A DNA stretch of 64,000 bases, taken from contig CAZQOQ010000007.1 of the NCBI GenBank assembly GCA_964595205.1, positions 1 through 64,000 on the forward strand. Reading direction: 5' to 3'. Shown in pieces: positions 43,813 through 52,214 of the stretch (position 1 is its first letter; every line of letters begins with the position of its first letter). Source of the DNA: JADKIH01 sp964595205 (GTDB lineage: Bacteria > Bacteroidota > Bacteroidia > AKYH767-A > 2013-40CM-41-45). The notes under the pieces were generated by a model that saw only the letters and a list, made by a program, of their open reading frames with translations, searched no databases and was not told where the DNA came from. A program made the translations under genes and the position numbers.

Positions 43813-45281
43813 AGTTCTTTGCGGAGACGCGCTACCGGTATGTCGAGCATTTCACGGTATTTCGCAACTGTTCTTCTCGCAATATTATATCCCTTTTGAT
43901 TAAGAACCTTCATCAACGCATCGTCAGTCATAGGAGCTCGCTTATCCTCTGCACTCACACAATCAAGGAGTATCTGTTTCACTTCTTTGCTCGATACTTC
44001 TTCACCACTTTCTGTCTGCATTCCCTCGGAGAAGAAACTCTTCAGCAAAAATGTTCCAAAGGGAGTCTGAACATATTTACTGTTTGCAACCCTCGAAACG
44101 GTCGAAATATCCATACCGATTTTTTCTGCAATGTCACGGAGAACCATCTTCTTCAGTTTTCGCATGTCGCCATCCTGGAAATACTCGTACTGGTATTCCA
44201 TGATCGTATGCATCGTCTGGTAAAGAGTATGCTGGCGCTGCTTCAATGCATCGATGAACCACCTGGCCGAATCGAGTTTCTGTTTTACGAACTGAATCGC
44301 CGTACGGTTTGCCTTCACATTTTTCTTGTCCTTGCTGTAATGATCGAGCATTTCTTTATAATCCCGGCTCACCTTCAGATCAGGAGCATTCCGGGCATTC
44401 AATGTCAGCTCCAGGACTCCGTCATTATTGGTGATGATGAAATCAGGAATGATATGTTCGATCGACCTTGGTCCCTGGTTCATCGTATTTCCCGGCCGGG
44501 GATTAAGCTTCAGTATCTCCCTGATCGCTTTCTTCATCGTGTCGTCCGTAATGTTCATCTCCCTTCCGATCTTTTCGTAATGCTTCCTCGAGAATTCGTC
44601 GAAGTAATCTGTGAGGATCTTTCTCGCCATTTGGATTGATTCACGATCCGATTCCTTGCGGTTCAGTTGCAGCAGCAAGCATTCCTGCAAAGTGCGTGCA
44701 CCTGTCCCTGGCGGATCAAGGGTCTGAATGGAAGACAAAATTCCGGCGAGTTCTTCAACCGTCGTATGAATGTTTTGAGAAAATGCGAGGTCGTCGACAA
44801 TGGCCGGCAATTCCCTGCGTAGATATCCGTCATCATCGATGCTTCCGATCAGCTGCTCGGCGATATGATGTTTACGTTCGTTTAGTTCAAGGAGATATAG
44901 CTGGGACAATAAGTAGTCCTGGAAATTTCCCTGCACGCCAAGAGGAATTTCTCTTCGTTCATCGTCAGGAGAGGAATTATTAACGGATGTTTTATAGTCA
45001 GGAATTTCATCGTCATCCATGTATTCATCAAGACTGATATCATCATCCCGTTCTCCCAACTCTTCATCATCCTCGCTTGTGACGGGCTCTTCTTCTTCTT
45101 CGGTATTGTACTCCTCCTCTTCCTCCACTCCTTCCTCAAGTGCGGGATTCTCCTGGATCTCTTCTTTGATTCGTTGTTCAAGGTTAGCAACGTTGATTTG
45201 CAAAAGCTTCATCAGCTGAATTTGCTGTGGAGAGAGCTTTTGCAACATCTTCTGATGCAATCCCTGTCGTAATGTGCTCAT
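43809..45281 (-). CDS. rpoN: RNA polymerase sigma-54 factor
   Basis: A 490-residue RpoN. Region I is Gln/Leu-rich (LSPQQIQLMKLLQINVANLEQRI, seen in part), followed by a long acidic region II (EEGVEEEEEYNTEEEEEP), a core-binding region, an HTH segment (KIGMDISTVSRVANSKYVQT) and the RpoN box ARRTVAKYREML near the C-terminus. The acidic linker makes it slightly longer than many. Sigma-54 needs an AAA+ enhancer-binding activator; none is encoded in this window. Confidence 0.97.
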   Translation of the reverse strand: MSTLRQGLHQKMLQKLSPQQIQLMKLLQINVANLEQRIKEEIQENPALEEGVEEEEEYNTEEEEEPVTSEDDEELGERDDDISLDEYMDDDEIPDYKTSVNNSSPDDERREIPLGVQGNFQDYLLSQLYLLELNERKHHIAEQLIGSIDDDGYLRRELPAIVDDLAFSQNIHTTVEELAGILSSIQTLDPPGTGARTLQECLLLQLNRKESDRESIQMARKILTDYFDEFSRKHYEKIGREMNITDDTMKKAIREILKLNPRPGNTMNQGPRSIEHIIPDFIITNNDGVLELTLNARNAPDLKVSRDYKEMLDHYSKDKKNVKANRTAIQFVKQKLDSARWFIDALKQRQHTLYQTMHTIMEYQYEYFQDGDMRKLKKMVLRDIAEKIGMDISTVSRVANSKYVQTPFGTFLLKSFFSEGMQTESGEEVSSKEVKQILLDCVSAEDKRAPMTDDALMKVLNQKGYNIARRTVAKYREMLDIPVARLRKEL

Positions 45282-45584
45282 AAAGAATATAAAAAGTAAT
45301 TGACTTTACGCAATTTACGAAAGTCGGCGGAGAAATAAAGCGTTTTTTTTGATTAATTTCTAAAAAAGAATTCGACAATTATTTAGAGATAGATATAAAA
45401 CAACGTGCGTTATTAACCACAAAGGACACGAAGGCTACACAAAGTACACGGAGAAAAAATTAGTTCAATTAATCAGAATATTTCAAGAATACGTGAGCCA
45501 TATTACTTTGTGATCTTTGTGCAGCCTTCGTGTCCTTTGTGGTTAAAAAATACAGGTTGATCCTTTATAAAAGGAGAAAAATAA
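45282..45584. other. Gap between rpoN and HU-CCDC81 gene holding a long inverted repeat
   Basis: No gene. Contains the second copy of the CCACAAAG inverted repeat (45413-45546); the flanking bases are AT-rich upstream sequence of rpoN and 3' sequence of the HU-CCDC81 gene. Confidence 0.5.
45413..45546. repeat. Long inverted repeat, CCACAAAG family, copy 2
   Basis: Left arm 45413-45444 and right arm 45515-45546 match at 31 of 32 positions as reverse complements, with a 70-base loop. The outer sequence TTAACCACAAAG and the following CACaAAG-type subunits are shared with the copy at 26286, while the loops are unrelated in length and sequence. Confidence 0.88.
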
Positions 45585-46679
45585 TTAATGATACCATACC
45601 CAGCCTTCTAAATTTTTTCCACGAAGACTGTCGGCAAGTGAAACAGCATCTGAGACATTTGTGAAATCATTATAAGAAACATAATGACAATCATTTGCCT
45701 CGATAATCCGTGCATTCGAAAATCCTGCCCGCTGAAGATTCAAAAGTAATCCATCTGCATTTTCCTTTATCTTAAAAACTCCTGCTATGAGAAAATGTTT
45801 TTTAGTTTTCACGGCAGAAACATTCTCTTCAACTGTCGCAGGAGGAGGTTTGATCACAGTCGTCTCCGGAACAATTTCAACGGCTGTTACGGGTGAATTA
45901 TTTTCAGCAATTGTAGCGGTGGTTTCGGCAATTCCTTCCGTCGAACCTGTGTTTTCAACGGTTATTTCAGAATCATTATTCTGTACATCCGCCGGGATGT
46001 TACGGATGGAATCGGATTTGCTGATCACGGTGGTCTGGCTGTCGAACGGATTCAACGACGTCGACTCATATTTTTTCGGAGCGACGAAATAAAGATTCAA
46101 TCCCACCCATACCAGCGCCGCGCCGACTATTGCTGCACCGAGGTATCTTTTATTCTTTTTTGCCGAGACTGTCTTTTCGTTCCTGTCAATCACAGGAGGC
46201 AGGGAAGGACGGATGGTTTTATCTGGGGTAAATTTTTTGGTTTCCTTTTTCTCTTCTCTTTCGATCGGTAAAAAATGGACAGGTTCCATTCCGAAGGACT
46301 CTTTCAGATGGTTGAATTTTCGTGAAGCTTCAAATTGTATGTTTTTTTCCTTATCGTAAAAGAGGGCGCCGACCTCGATTATGTTTACTCTTTTACCATT
46401 GTCGAGATTCTCGAAACATTCTGTTGTGAAGTTTTCGATCAGCCGTGTTGCTTCCGAATATGGAATGTTCTCCGAATTGACCAGGTGATTTGCGAGGAGG
46501 CCGTCGTTCTGTTTCAGGTAAACGTTAAAAGCGATTCGCCGGTATGGCGGGAAGATGATATGATTGGGGAGCTGTATGCGCGACGATTCATTTGATGCAA
46601 GGAATCCTCCCAAAGAAGGGACAATCACGCAATCGTGATCAAACAAAAGTTCACTGATATGTCTGCCTATTTTCTCCAC
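45585..46679 (-). CDS. HU-CCDC81 and SPOR domain membrane protein
   Basis: A 364-residue Bacteroidota-specific protein. Two HU/CCDC81-like domains at the N-terminus (IGRHISELLFDHDCVIVPSLGGFL in part, then NGKRVNIIEVGALFYD) cover about residues 1-110, a membrane helix (AAIVGAALVWVGLNLYFV) lies near 185-202, then a Thr/Val/Glu-rich linker and a C-terminal SPOR domain from about 290 (FLIAGVFKIKENADGLL). SPOR domains bind denuded glycan strands at the division septum; the cytoplasmic HU-like part may bind DNA. Together this suggests a protein that links chromosome or nucleoid to septal peptidoglycan, which is an inference. Confidence 0.85.
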   Translation of the reverse strand: MEKIGRHISELLFDHDCVIVPSLGGFLASNESSRIQLPNHIIFPPYRRIAFNVYLKQNDGLLANHLVNSENIPYSEATRLIENFTTECFENLDNGKRVNIIEVGALFYDKEKNIQFEASRKFNHLKESFGMEPVHFLPIEREEKKETKKFTPDKTIRPSLPPVIDRNEKTVSAKKNKRYLGAAIVGAALVWVGLNLYFVAPKKYESTSLNPFDSQTTVISKSDSIRNIPADVQNNDSEITVENTGSTEGIAETTATIAENNSPVTAVEIVPETTVIKPPPATVEENVSAVKTKKHFLIAGVFKIKENADGLLLNLQRAGFSNARIIEANDCHYVSYNDFTNVSDAVSLADSLRGKNLEGWVWYH

Positions 46680-46791
46680 CGCTTGTTAGTTGCGCTAAAA
46701 TAGGAAATTTGGATTATCTTCTATGGAGATTTTGGCTTATTTTTATAATTGCCTGAAATAGCAGCAGAAAAATGAGAGAGGTAAAAATAAA

Positions 46792-47250
46792 TCATTTGGG
46801 ATTGCCCCTGAGTTTGTCAAGCAGCCTGTTCAGCTCCTTTATTTCATTTTGATCCAGGGTAGAAAAATTTTTTTCGAATTCAACATCTTCTTTGTCGATT
46901 TCAGCGAGCAGGCTTAATCCATTGTTTGTAATTTTCACGTCACAGGCACGTCGGTCGCATTCGCTGATATTTCTCTCGATAAAACCCTTCACGCGAAGTT
47001 TCTCAACAATCCGTGAAGCATCACTCATTTTGTCGAGCATGCGTTCACGGATTAATTTTACGTTTACTGGATTCGGATGTTGTCCTCGCAGAATTCTCAG
47101 AACATTATACTGTTGCGTCGTAAGTTTATACGGTTTCAGCATTGAAATATTCAATGCGTTCAGCCAGTTGAATGTAAAGACGAGATTAACTCCCAATTTG
47201 TGCGTATCGTTTCGAAATTTCTTCTGATGGATTTCCTTTTCGAGTTCCAT
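46792..47250 (-). CDS. MarR-family transcriptional regulator
   Basis: A 152-residue winged-helix repressor: LTTQQYNVLRILRGQHP, recognition helix MSDASRIVEKLRVKGF, wing SECDRRACDVKITNNG. The wing carries two Cys (ECDRRAC), which could give redox or electrophile sensing as in some MarR proteins. It is the last gene of yceI-nitroreductase-pirin-marR, four bases after pirin. The perfect palindrome in front of yceI is the obvious candidate operator, so the regulator probably represses its own operon. Confidence 0.88.
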   Translation of the reverse strand: MELEKEIHQKKFRNDTHKLGVNLVFTFNWLNALNISMLKPYKLTTQQYNVLRILRGQHPNPVNVKLIRERMLDKMSDASRIVEKLRVKGFIERNISECDRRACDVKITNNGLSLLAEIDKEDVEFEKNFSTLDQNEIKELNRLLDKLRGNPK

Positions 47251-47254
47251 GATA

Positions 47255-47965
47255 TTAATTCATTGGTACCTCAATGATAAGAATTTCGGAATCATTTCCG
47301 GCAATGATGTTAATATTTTCCGCATCGGAAACGCCGATGGCATCCCTCCTGGAAAGCGTTTCACCATCAACTTCCACAGAACCTTCAACGACCATAATGT
47401 AGGCGCCATTGCCTTTTTTATTCAGGTCGTATCGGATGGACCTGCCTTTTTCGATTTTACTCAGCGAAATGGCTGCGTCCTGATGAATGTACAATTCTCC
47501 GTTCTTTTTAAATCCGGAAGCAACGGTCTGTACATGATTCAATCGCTGTGCCGGGTCAATTGTCTTCTGATCATACCGGGGCTTGATGCCGTTTTCTTTC
47601 GGGAACACCCACAACTGAAAGAGGTTCACTTCTTCGTTTGAAGACGGATTGAATTCGGAGTGCATCACGCCGGTGCCGGCGCTCATCACCTGTACATCGC
47701 CGGGTCGGATAATGGATCCGTTTCCCATGTTGTCGCGATGCTGGAGCGCTCCTTTCAGTATGATGGTAATAATTTCCATGTCGTTGTGCGGATGCATTCC
47801 GAAGCCTTCTCCTGCCGCGACGATGTCGTCGTTCAATACTCTGAGCATGCCGAAATGAACTTTTGAAGGATCATACCAGTTTGCAAAACTGAAACTATGA
47901 TGTGCATTCAGCCAGCCGTGATCAGCATGGCCGCGTTCCGATGCACGATGAATGATTTTTTTCAT
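47255..47965 (-). CDS. Pirin family protein
   Basis: A 236-residue bicupin. Metal ligands lie in FGMHPHNDMEIITI (two His and Glu) and MSAGTGVMHSEF; the FANWYDPSKVHFG segment is typical of YhhW-type pirins, which have quercetinase activity in E. coli. The start codon overlaps the stop of the nitroreductase gene by four bases. In this setting with nitroreductase, YceI and MarR a role in handling quinones or other electrophiles is plausible. Confidence 0.92.
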   Translation of the reverse strand: MKKIIHRASERGHADHGWLNAHHSFSFANWYDPSKVHFGMLRVLNDDIVAAGEGFGMHPHNDMEIITIILKGALQHRDNMGNGSIIRPGDVQVMSAGTGVMHSEFNPSSNEEVNLFQLWVFPKENGIKPRYDQKTIDPAQRLNHVQTVASGFKKNGELYIHQDAAISLSKIEKGRSIRYDLNKKGNGAYIMVVEGSVEVDGETLSRRDAIGVSDAENINIIAGNDSEILIIEVPMN

Positions 47966-48540
47966 TTTATTTTTACTCCAAAATTATTTATATAAACTAA
48001 TTCTTTTAAGGGAAGCCTGGTACTCGCTACCAGTTCCCGTTCCCGCAAAGGAAGCGGTAATGTATCCGGATTTCCCTTGTAACCGAGTGCAATGATACTG
48101 ACAGGTTCGAAATTTTCCGGAATATCGAAAGCTTTTCTCGCACCTTCGCGATTGAAACCGCCCATATGATGTAAAAATATGTTCATGGACATAGCCTGCA
48201 ACGACAGGTTACCTACAGCCAGGCCAACGTCGTGCCATGCATACGAATTTGGTTTGTTAATGGCAGTATGGTTTTTGTTGGCCACTGTTAAGATTAAAGC
48301 CGCTGCGTGTTTTGCCCAGTTCCTGTTGGATTCATTAAGACATTCCAACATGCGTTGAAAGGAATCCTCGTTGTCTTTTTTCACTGCTATAAACCGCCAT
48401 GGTTGTTCGTTCATCGACGATGGTGCGAGGCGTGCGGCTTCTATTAATGTAAGAAGATCATCATCGCTGATTTCTTTTTCTGAAAACGCTCTTATGCTTT
48501 TTCTGTCGCTTATTAACTGATGTACTTTCATTTTTTTCAA
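47962..48540 (-). CDS. Nitroreductase family protein
   Basis: A 192-residue flavin enzyme: FMN-binding ISDRKSIRAFSEKEI near the start, LAPSSMNEQPWRFIAVK, and GYKGNPDTLPLPLRERE near the end. It would reduce quinones, nitro compounds or related substrates with NAD(P)H. The Met at residue 4 (MKVHQLISDRKS) is an equally possible start. Second gene of the MarR-controlled operon; translation is coupled to pirin. Confidence 0.9.
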   Translation of the reverse strand: MKKMKVHQLISDRKSIRAFSEKEISDDDLLTLIEAARLAPSSMNEQPWRFIAVKKDNEDSFQRMLECLNESNRNWAKHAAALILTVANKNHTAINKPNSYAWHDVGLAVGNLSLQAMSMNIFLHHMGGFNREGARKAFDIPENFEPVSIIALGYKGNPDTLPLPLRERELVASTRLPLKELVYINNFGVKIK

Positions 48541-48649
48541 TCAGGTTTTCCTGATTCACAATTTAATTCACTTTATTTCTTTTGAACAATAGTTTTTAGA
48601 ATTCGGAACCCGGAAAAATTTCTCCGGATCCCAAAAACTAACCACACTA

Positions 48650-49228
48650 TCACTGTTTAATCAACACCCCATCCATCCAGAATTCAACATCATCGGACAC
48701 TACTGCTTCACCCGTTGCTGCTGCATTCTTGTAATTTAAATTAAATTCTTTCCGGTTAATCTTTCCGGTTGCTTTGAATCCGGCCTTTATATTACCCCAT
48801 GGATCTTTCACGGTTCCTCCATATACAAAAGGGATCTGAACTGTTTTTGTCACGTCCCTGATCGTCAGGTCGCCGGTAAGAATGTAATTTTTCTTATCGA
48901 TCATCTTTATCCTCTTGCTTTTGAATGTAATCGTTGGAAATTTTTCAGCATTAAAAAAGTCGTCGCTCTTTAAATGATTATCGCGCATTTCGTTATCGGT
49001 CGTAATGCTTTTAACATCGATGGTAATGTCTGTCTTCAGATCCGTCCAGTCTTCTTTTGCCGAGGTCACGTTTCCTTCAAACTTTTTGAATTCGCCTTCC
49101 ACTTCGGAAATGACTAAGTAATCTGCTTTGAAATGAATCTTGGAATGCGCCGGATCCAGTTTCCAGTTTTGCGCGGATGATGAAATGCTGATTGCAAGTG
49201 CTGCAAATGCGAGTGTGATTTTTTTCAT
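48650..49228 (-). CDS. YceI-family exported protein
   Basis: A 192-residue protein with signal peptide (TLAFAALAISISSSAQ) and a YceI lipocalin-like barrel: NWKLDPAHSKIHFKADYL, EWTDLKT-type acidic strand, NHLKSDDFFNAEKFPTITFKS and LTIRDVTKTVQIPF. YceI barrels bind isoprenoid quinone-like molecules in their cavity. First gene of the operon with nitroreductase, pirin and MarR; a promoter and a perfect palindrome lie upstream. Confidence 0.92.
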   Translation of the reverse strand: MKKITLAFAALAISISSSAQNWKLDPAHSKIHFKADYLVISEVEGEFKKFEGNVTSAKEDWTDLKTDITIDVKSITTDNEMRDNHLKSDDFFNAEKFPTITFKSKRIKMIDKKNYILTGDLTIRDVTKTVQIPFVYGGTVKDPWGNIKAGFKATGKINRKEFNLNYKNAAATGEAVVSDDVEFWMDGVLIKQ

Positions 49229-49266
49229 TGTCTGTATTTTTTTTAGGAGGTTTTAAATTAACGATG

Positions 49267-49305
49267 CAAATATACGTTAAAACATTAAATGTTATAACAT
49301 TTAAT
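49267..49305 (-). promoter_or_regulatory. yceI operon promoter with perfect 22-bp palindrome (probable MarR operator)
   Basis: The -7 element TATATTTG (49267-49274, minus strand) lies 38 bases before the yceI ATG. Upstream, 49284-49305 is a perfect palindrome, ATTAAATGTTA followed by its exact reverse complement. It covers the place of the -33 element, so a bound repressor would block the polymerase. Size, symmetry and AT content fit MarR sites. Confidence 0.75.
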
Positions 49306-49348
49306 TGAAAAAAATATAAAAGTATTTGAATTTCAATAATTTAATTTT

Positions 49349-50347
49349 CTAAAAATTGCGGAATCCGATGGCTTTTCTCACCTCAGTCATGGTAGAAGAA
49401 GCGCTTTCATGGGCTTTTGCACGCCCCTTGGCTGTGACGCTTTTAAGGAACTTTTCGTCGTTGCTGATTTCAATGATTCTTTCTCTAAGCGGAGTGGTAA
49501 AAACGATGATGTCTTCGGCCAGTTGTTTCTTCATATCACCATAACGAATTTTCATTCCATTATATAAGTCATCAAAATGCTTGATGGTATCTTCTGAAGA
49601 AACGGCCTTCATGAGAGTGAAAAGGTTCTGTATGATTTCCGGTTTTTCCTGGTTTTCTTTTTCGGGTCCGCTGTCGGTTACAGCGCGCATAACTTTTTTT
49701 CTGATCACTTCTGGTGGGTCGCTGAGGAAGATGGCATTTCCTTCGCCTTCGCTCTTTCCCATCTTTCCGGAGCCGTCGAGACCGGGAATTTTCACGAGTG
49801 TAGTTCCATAGTTAAAGGCAAAGGGTTCCGGAAAGAGTTCGGTTTTATACAGGCGGTTGAAACGGTTTCCGAATTGTCGGGCCATTTCGAGATGCTGTTC
49901 CTGGTCTTTTCCTACGGGAACTTTAGTAGCACGGTGAATGAGGATATCCGCGGCCATCAGCGTAGGATAGGTTAGGAGACCTGCATTGATATTATCAGGC
50001 TGCTGGCGGATTTTTTCTTTGAAAGAAGTTACGCGTTCGAGTTCGCCGACATAAGCATTCATGTTGAAGAACAGGTAAAGTTCGGCGATTTCAGGAATAT
50101 CGCTTTGAATATAGATTGTCGATGCATCAGGATCGAGGCCGCAGGCGAGGTATTCGACCAGTACCTGTTTCACATTGCTGTGAAAATTTTCGGGAGTTGG
50201 ATGTGTGGTGAGTGAATGATAATCGGCGATAAAAAAGAAACAATCGTATTCGTGCTGCATTTTGATAAAATTCTTCAATGCGCCAAAATAGTTTCCAAGA
50301 TGCAAATTACCCGTACTGCGAATGCCGCTGACTACCTTCTCTTTCAT
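49349..50347 (-). CDS. trpS: Tryptophan--tRNA ligase
   Basis: A 332-residue class I synthetase. The HIGH-like motif is GNLHLGNYFGA and the KMSKS-like motif is GKMGKSEGEG; TKVPVGKDQEQHLEMAR and the C-terminal anticodon-binding helices (MTEVRKAIGFRNF) are typical. Length is normal. It is divergent from the secreted-protein operon starting at 50445. Confidence 0.96.
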   Translation of the reverse strand: MKEKVVSGIRSTGNLHLGNYFGALKNFIKMQHEYDCFFFIADYHSLTTHPTPENFHSNVKQVLVEYLACGLDPDASTIYIQSDIPEIAELYLFFNMNAYVGELERVTSFKEKIRQQPDNINAGLLTYPTLMAADILIHRATKVPVGKDQEQHLEMARQFGNRFNRLYKTELFPEPFAFNYGTTLVKIPGLDGSGKMGKSEGEGNAIFLSDPPEVIRKKVMRAVTDSGPEKENQEKPEIIQNLFTLMKAVSSEDTIKHFDDLYNGMKIRYGDMKKQLAEDIIVFTTPLRERIIEISNDEKFLKSVTAKGRAKAHESASSTMTEVRKAIGFRNF

Positions 50348-50444
50348 GTTGCGAAAGTAAATTTTATTCTTTTAACCTTTAATTCCTACGAATATTATTA
50401 TAAATTTATAGCTTTAATGATTACATATTCTAAATTGAATTAAT

Positions 50445-52214
50445 ATGAAATACATTTACATCCTTTCATTAATTTTACTTTTGAATTTTAAAGCAGGAGC
50501 AACTGACCCGGAATGGCTTCCTAATGTATTATTTGACGTTCAGAATTTTACCAATGCTATTCATTGTACCGGTGGAGTTGGCTACATACATCCTTTCCTT
50601 TCAGGAGGATGGATTAATGATTCACTGGCATTCTCCTGGTTTGATGCTAATGGAGATGCGCTAACTCAATCTTTTAATTTGGACTCAGTCAATGCCGGAC
50701 TATATTATTTTGAGGTTCGATTTCATACCTGGCCTGAGGGATTTGGTTATTGGTTTATTGTTACAATTGACGACCCAGGCCCAATAGAAGTTTCATTTCA
50801 GGTTAGTGAAGCTGGTAATTATAATATAGCTCAGGTCGATGGAAGCGATGGTTTTATAACCACAGAAGTTACCGGTGGCATACAGGGTTATACCTATTTA
50901 TGGTCGAATGGAACCACTACAGCAAATTTATATAATCTGGTTGCAGGTAATTATTCTGTAATTGTAACAGATAATACAGGTTGTACTGCTTCTGCAAATA
51001 TTACATTAACGGAACCTCCATCGATGCTCCATGTAGTCAGTATTTCAAGCCCAGTGAAAAACGGCACTTCATATAACGTTAGTTCAAAAGGTGCAGAAGA
51101 TGGGAAGATTAATTTGACTGTTTCTGGAGGATCACCGCCATATACGTATCAGTGGTATCCATATGGTAAAAATGAAAGAAATCCGGACACCTTGCGTGCT
51201 CGTGAATATACGGTCGTTGTTACTGATGCATCCGGAGAAAGTATTTCGCAGAAAATTACACTAACCGAGCCGGAAAAATTACAAATGCAAGTAACAGCTG
51301 CAGAATACACAATTAATTCGAAAAAATATAATTTGAGTTGTAATGATTGCAGTAATGGAAGTATTACAGCTTCGGTTTCCGGCGGAGTTGCTCCATTTAC
51401 TTATACCTGGAGCTCTGGGCAAACAGTAACAACAACTGCGACATCGAACGTTATTTCTAACTTAACGGCTGGGAAATATGTAGTATATATTAATGATAAG
51501 AATGGTTCAGAATTGAAGGAAGGTATAGAATTAACGGCCCCGGACAGAGATGACTGGTCAATGTCTGGAAACGGAAATACAAATCCGAATATAAATTTCA
51601 TTGGTACAACAGATAATAAAGATCTTATTTTGAAAACCAGTAATGACGAGAGAATTAGAATAACAGGAGATGGTAAAATAAAACTTGATTCAGTAGGTCC
51701 TGATACGATAAATGCAGTTTATCTAGATGAGCACGGCATACTTAAAGCAGGTCCTGGTGGTGGCGGTAATCAACTTTGCAAAATACCAGCATATGCCTTT
51801 TACAGAAAATTATGTCCTGATGATAATAATTATTATTTTATAGGAAGCAATAATTCTGTTCCACCTTCTAAAATTGTTATTGGAAATCCTTCTTCTTTGC
51901 CAGGTTCTTATAAATTGTATGTTACGGGCGGTATCTTAACTGAGAAGTTACGTGTAGCTGATGCTTCTTCCAGTTACTGGGCCGATTTTGTTTTCGATAA
52001 TAATTATAAGCTTAGAAGTTTGTCAGAGCTCAGTACATTTATTAGGACAAACAAACATTTACCCGATATTCCTTCCGCAGAAGATATAAAGAATGAGGGA
52101 ATAGATATTGCTGAAATTCAGGGTAAATTGTTACAGAAAATCGAAGAACTTACGTTGTATTTAATCAAGCAGCAGGAAGAGATTGATGAATTAAAAACAA
52201 AGTTAAAAAAATGA
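50445..52214 (+). CDS. Secreted SprB-repeat protein with tail-fibre-like coiled-coil C-terminus
   Basis: A 589-residue exported protein: signal peptide IYILSLILLLNFKAGAT; an N-terminal beta domain; three SprB-type repeats at about residues 125-365 (VDGSDGFITTEVTGGIQGYTYLW in part, GAEDGKINLTVSGGSPPYTYQW in part, CSNGSITASVSGGVAPFTYTW in part); a bridging region (NIDFIGTTDNKDL-type strand and a Gly-rich turn); and a C-terminal module (WADFVFDNNYKL, NKHLPDIPSAEDIKNEG, KLLQKIEELTLYLI) ending in a coiled coil. That last module recurs in Bacteroidota and resembles trimerising tails of phage fibres. No T9SS domain is seen. It overlaps the next gene by four bases (ATGA), so it heads a three-gene operon. 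Confidence 0.8.
   Translation: MKYIYILSLILLLNFKAGATDPEWLPNVLFDVQNFTNAIHCTGGVGYIHPFLSGGWINDSLAFSWFDANGDALTQSFNLDSVNAGLYYFEVRFHTWPEGFGYWFIVTIDDPGPIEVSFQVSEAGNYNIAQVDGSDGFITTEVTGGIQGYTYLWSNGTTTANLYNLVAGNYSVIVTDNTGCTASANITLTEPPSMLHVVSISSPVKNGTSYNVSSKGAEDGKINLTVSGGSPPYTYQWYPYGKNERNPDTLRAREYTVVVTDASGESISQKITLTEPEKLQMQVTAAEYTINSKKYNLSCNDCSNGSITASVSGGVAPFTYTWSSGQTVTTTATSNVISNLTAGKYVVYINDKNGSELKEGIELTAPDRDDWSMSGNGNTNPNINFIGTTDNKDLILKTSNDERIRITGDGKIKLDSVGPDTINAVYLDEHGILKAGPGGGGNQLCKIPAYAFYRKLCPDDNNYYFIGSNNSVPPSKIVIGNPSSLPGSYKLYVTGGILTEKLRVADASSSYWADFVFDNNYKLRSLSELSTFIRTNKHLPDIPSAEDIKNEGIDIAEIQGKLLQKIEELTLYLIKQQEEIDELKTKLKK

Noticed and set aside
43896..44639. 247-residue frame on the plus strand
   Set aside because: Antisense to rpoN; a consequence of codon bias.
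50445..52214. Phage tail-fibre gene
   Set aside because: The C-terminal trimerisation module is fibre-like, but SprB repeats and neighbouring T9SS genes point to a cell-surface protein; no phage genes are present.
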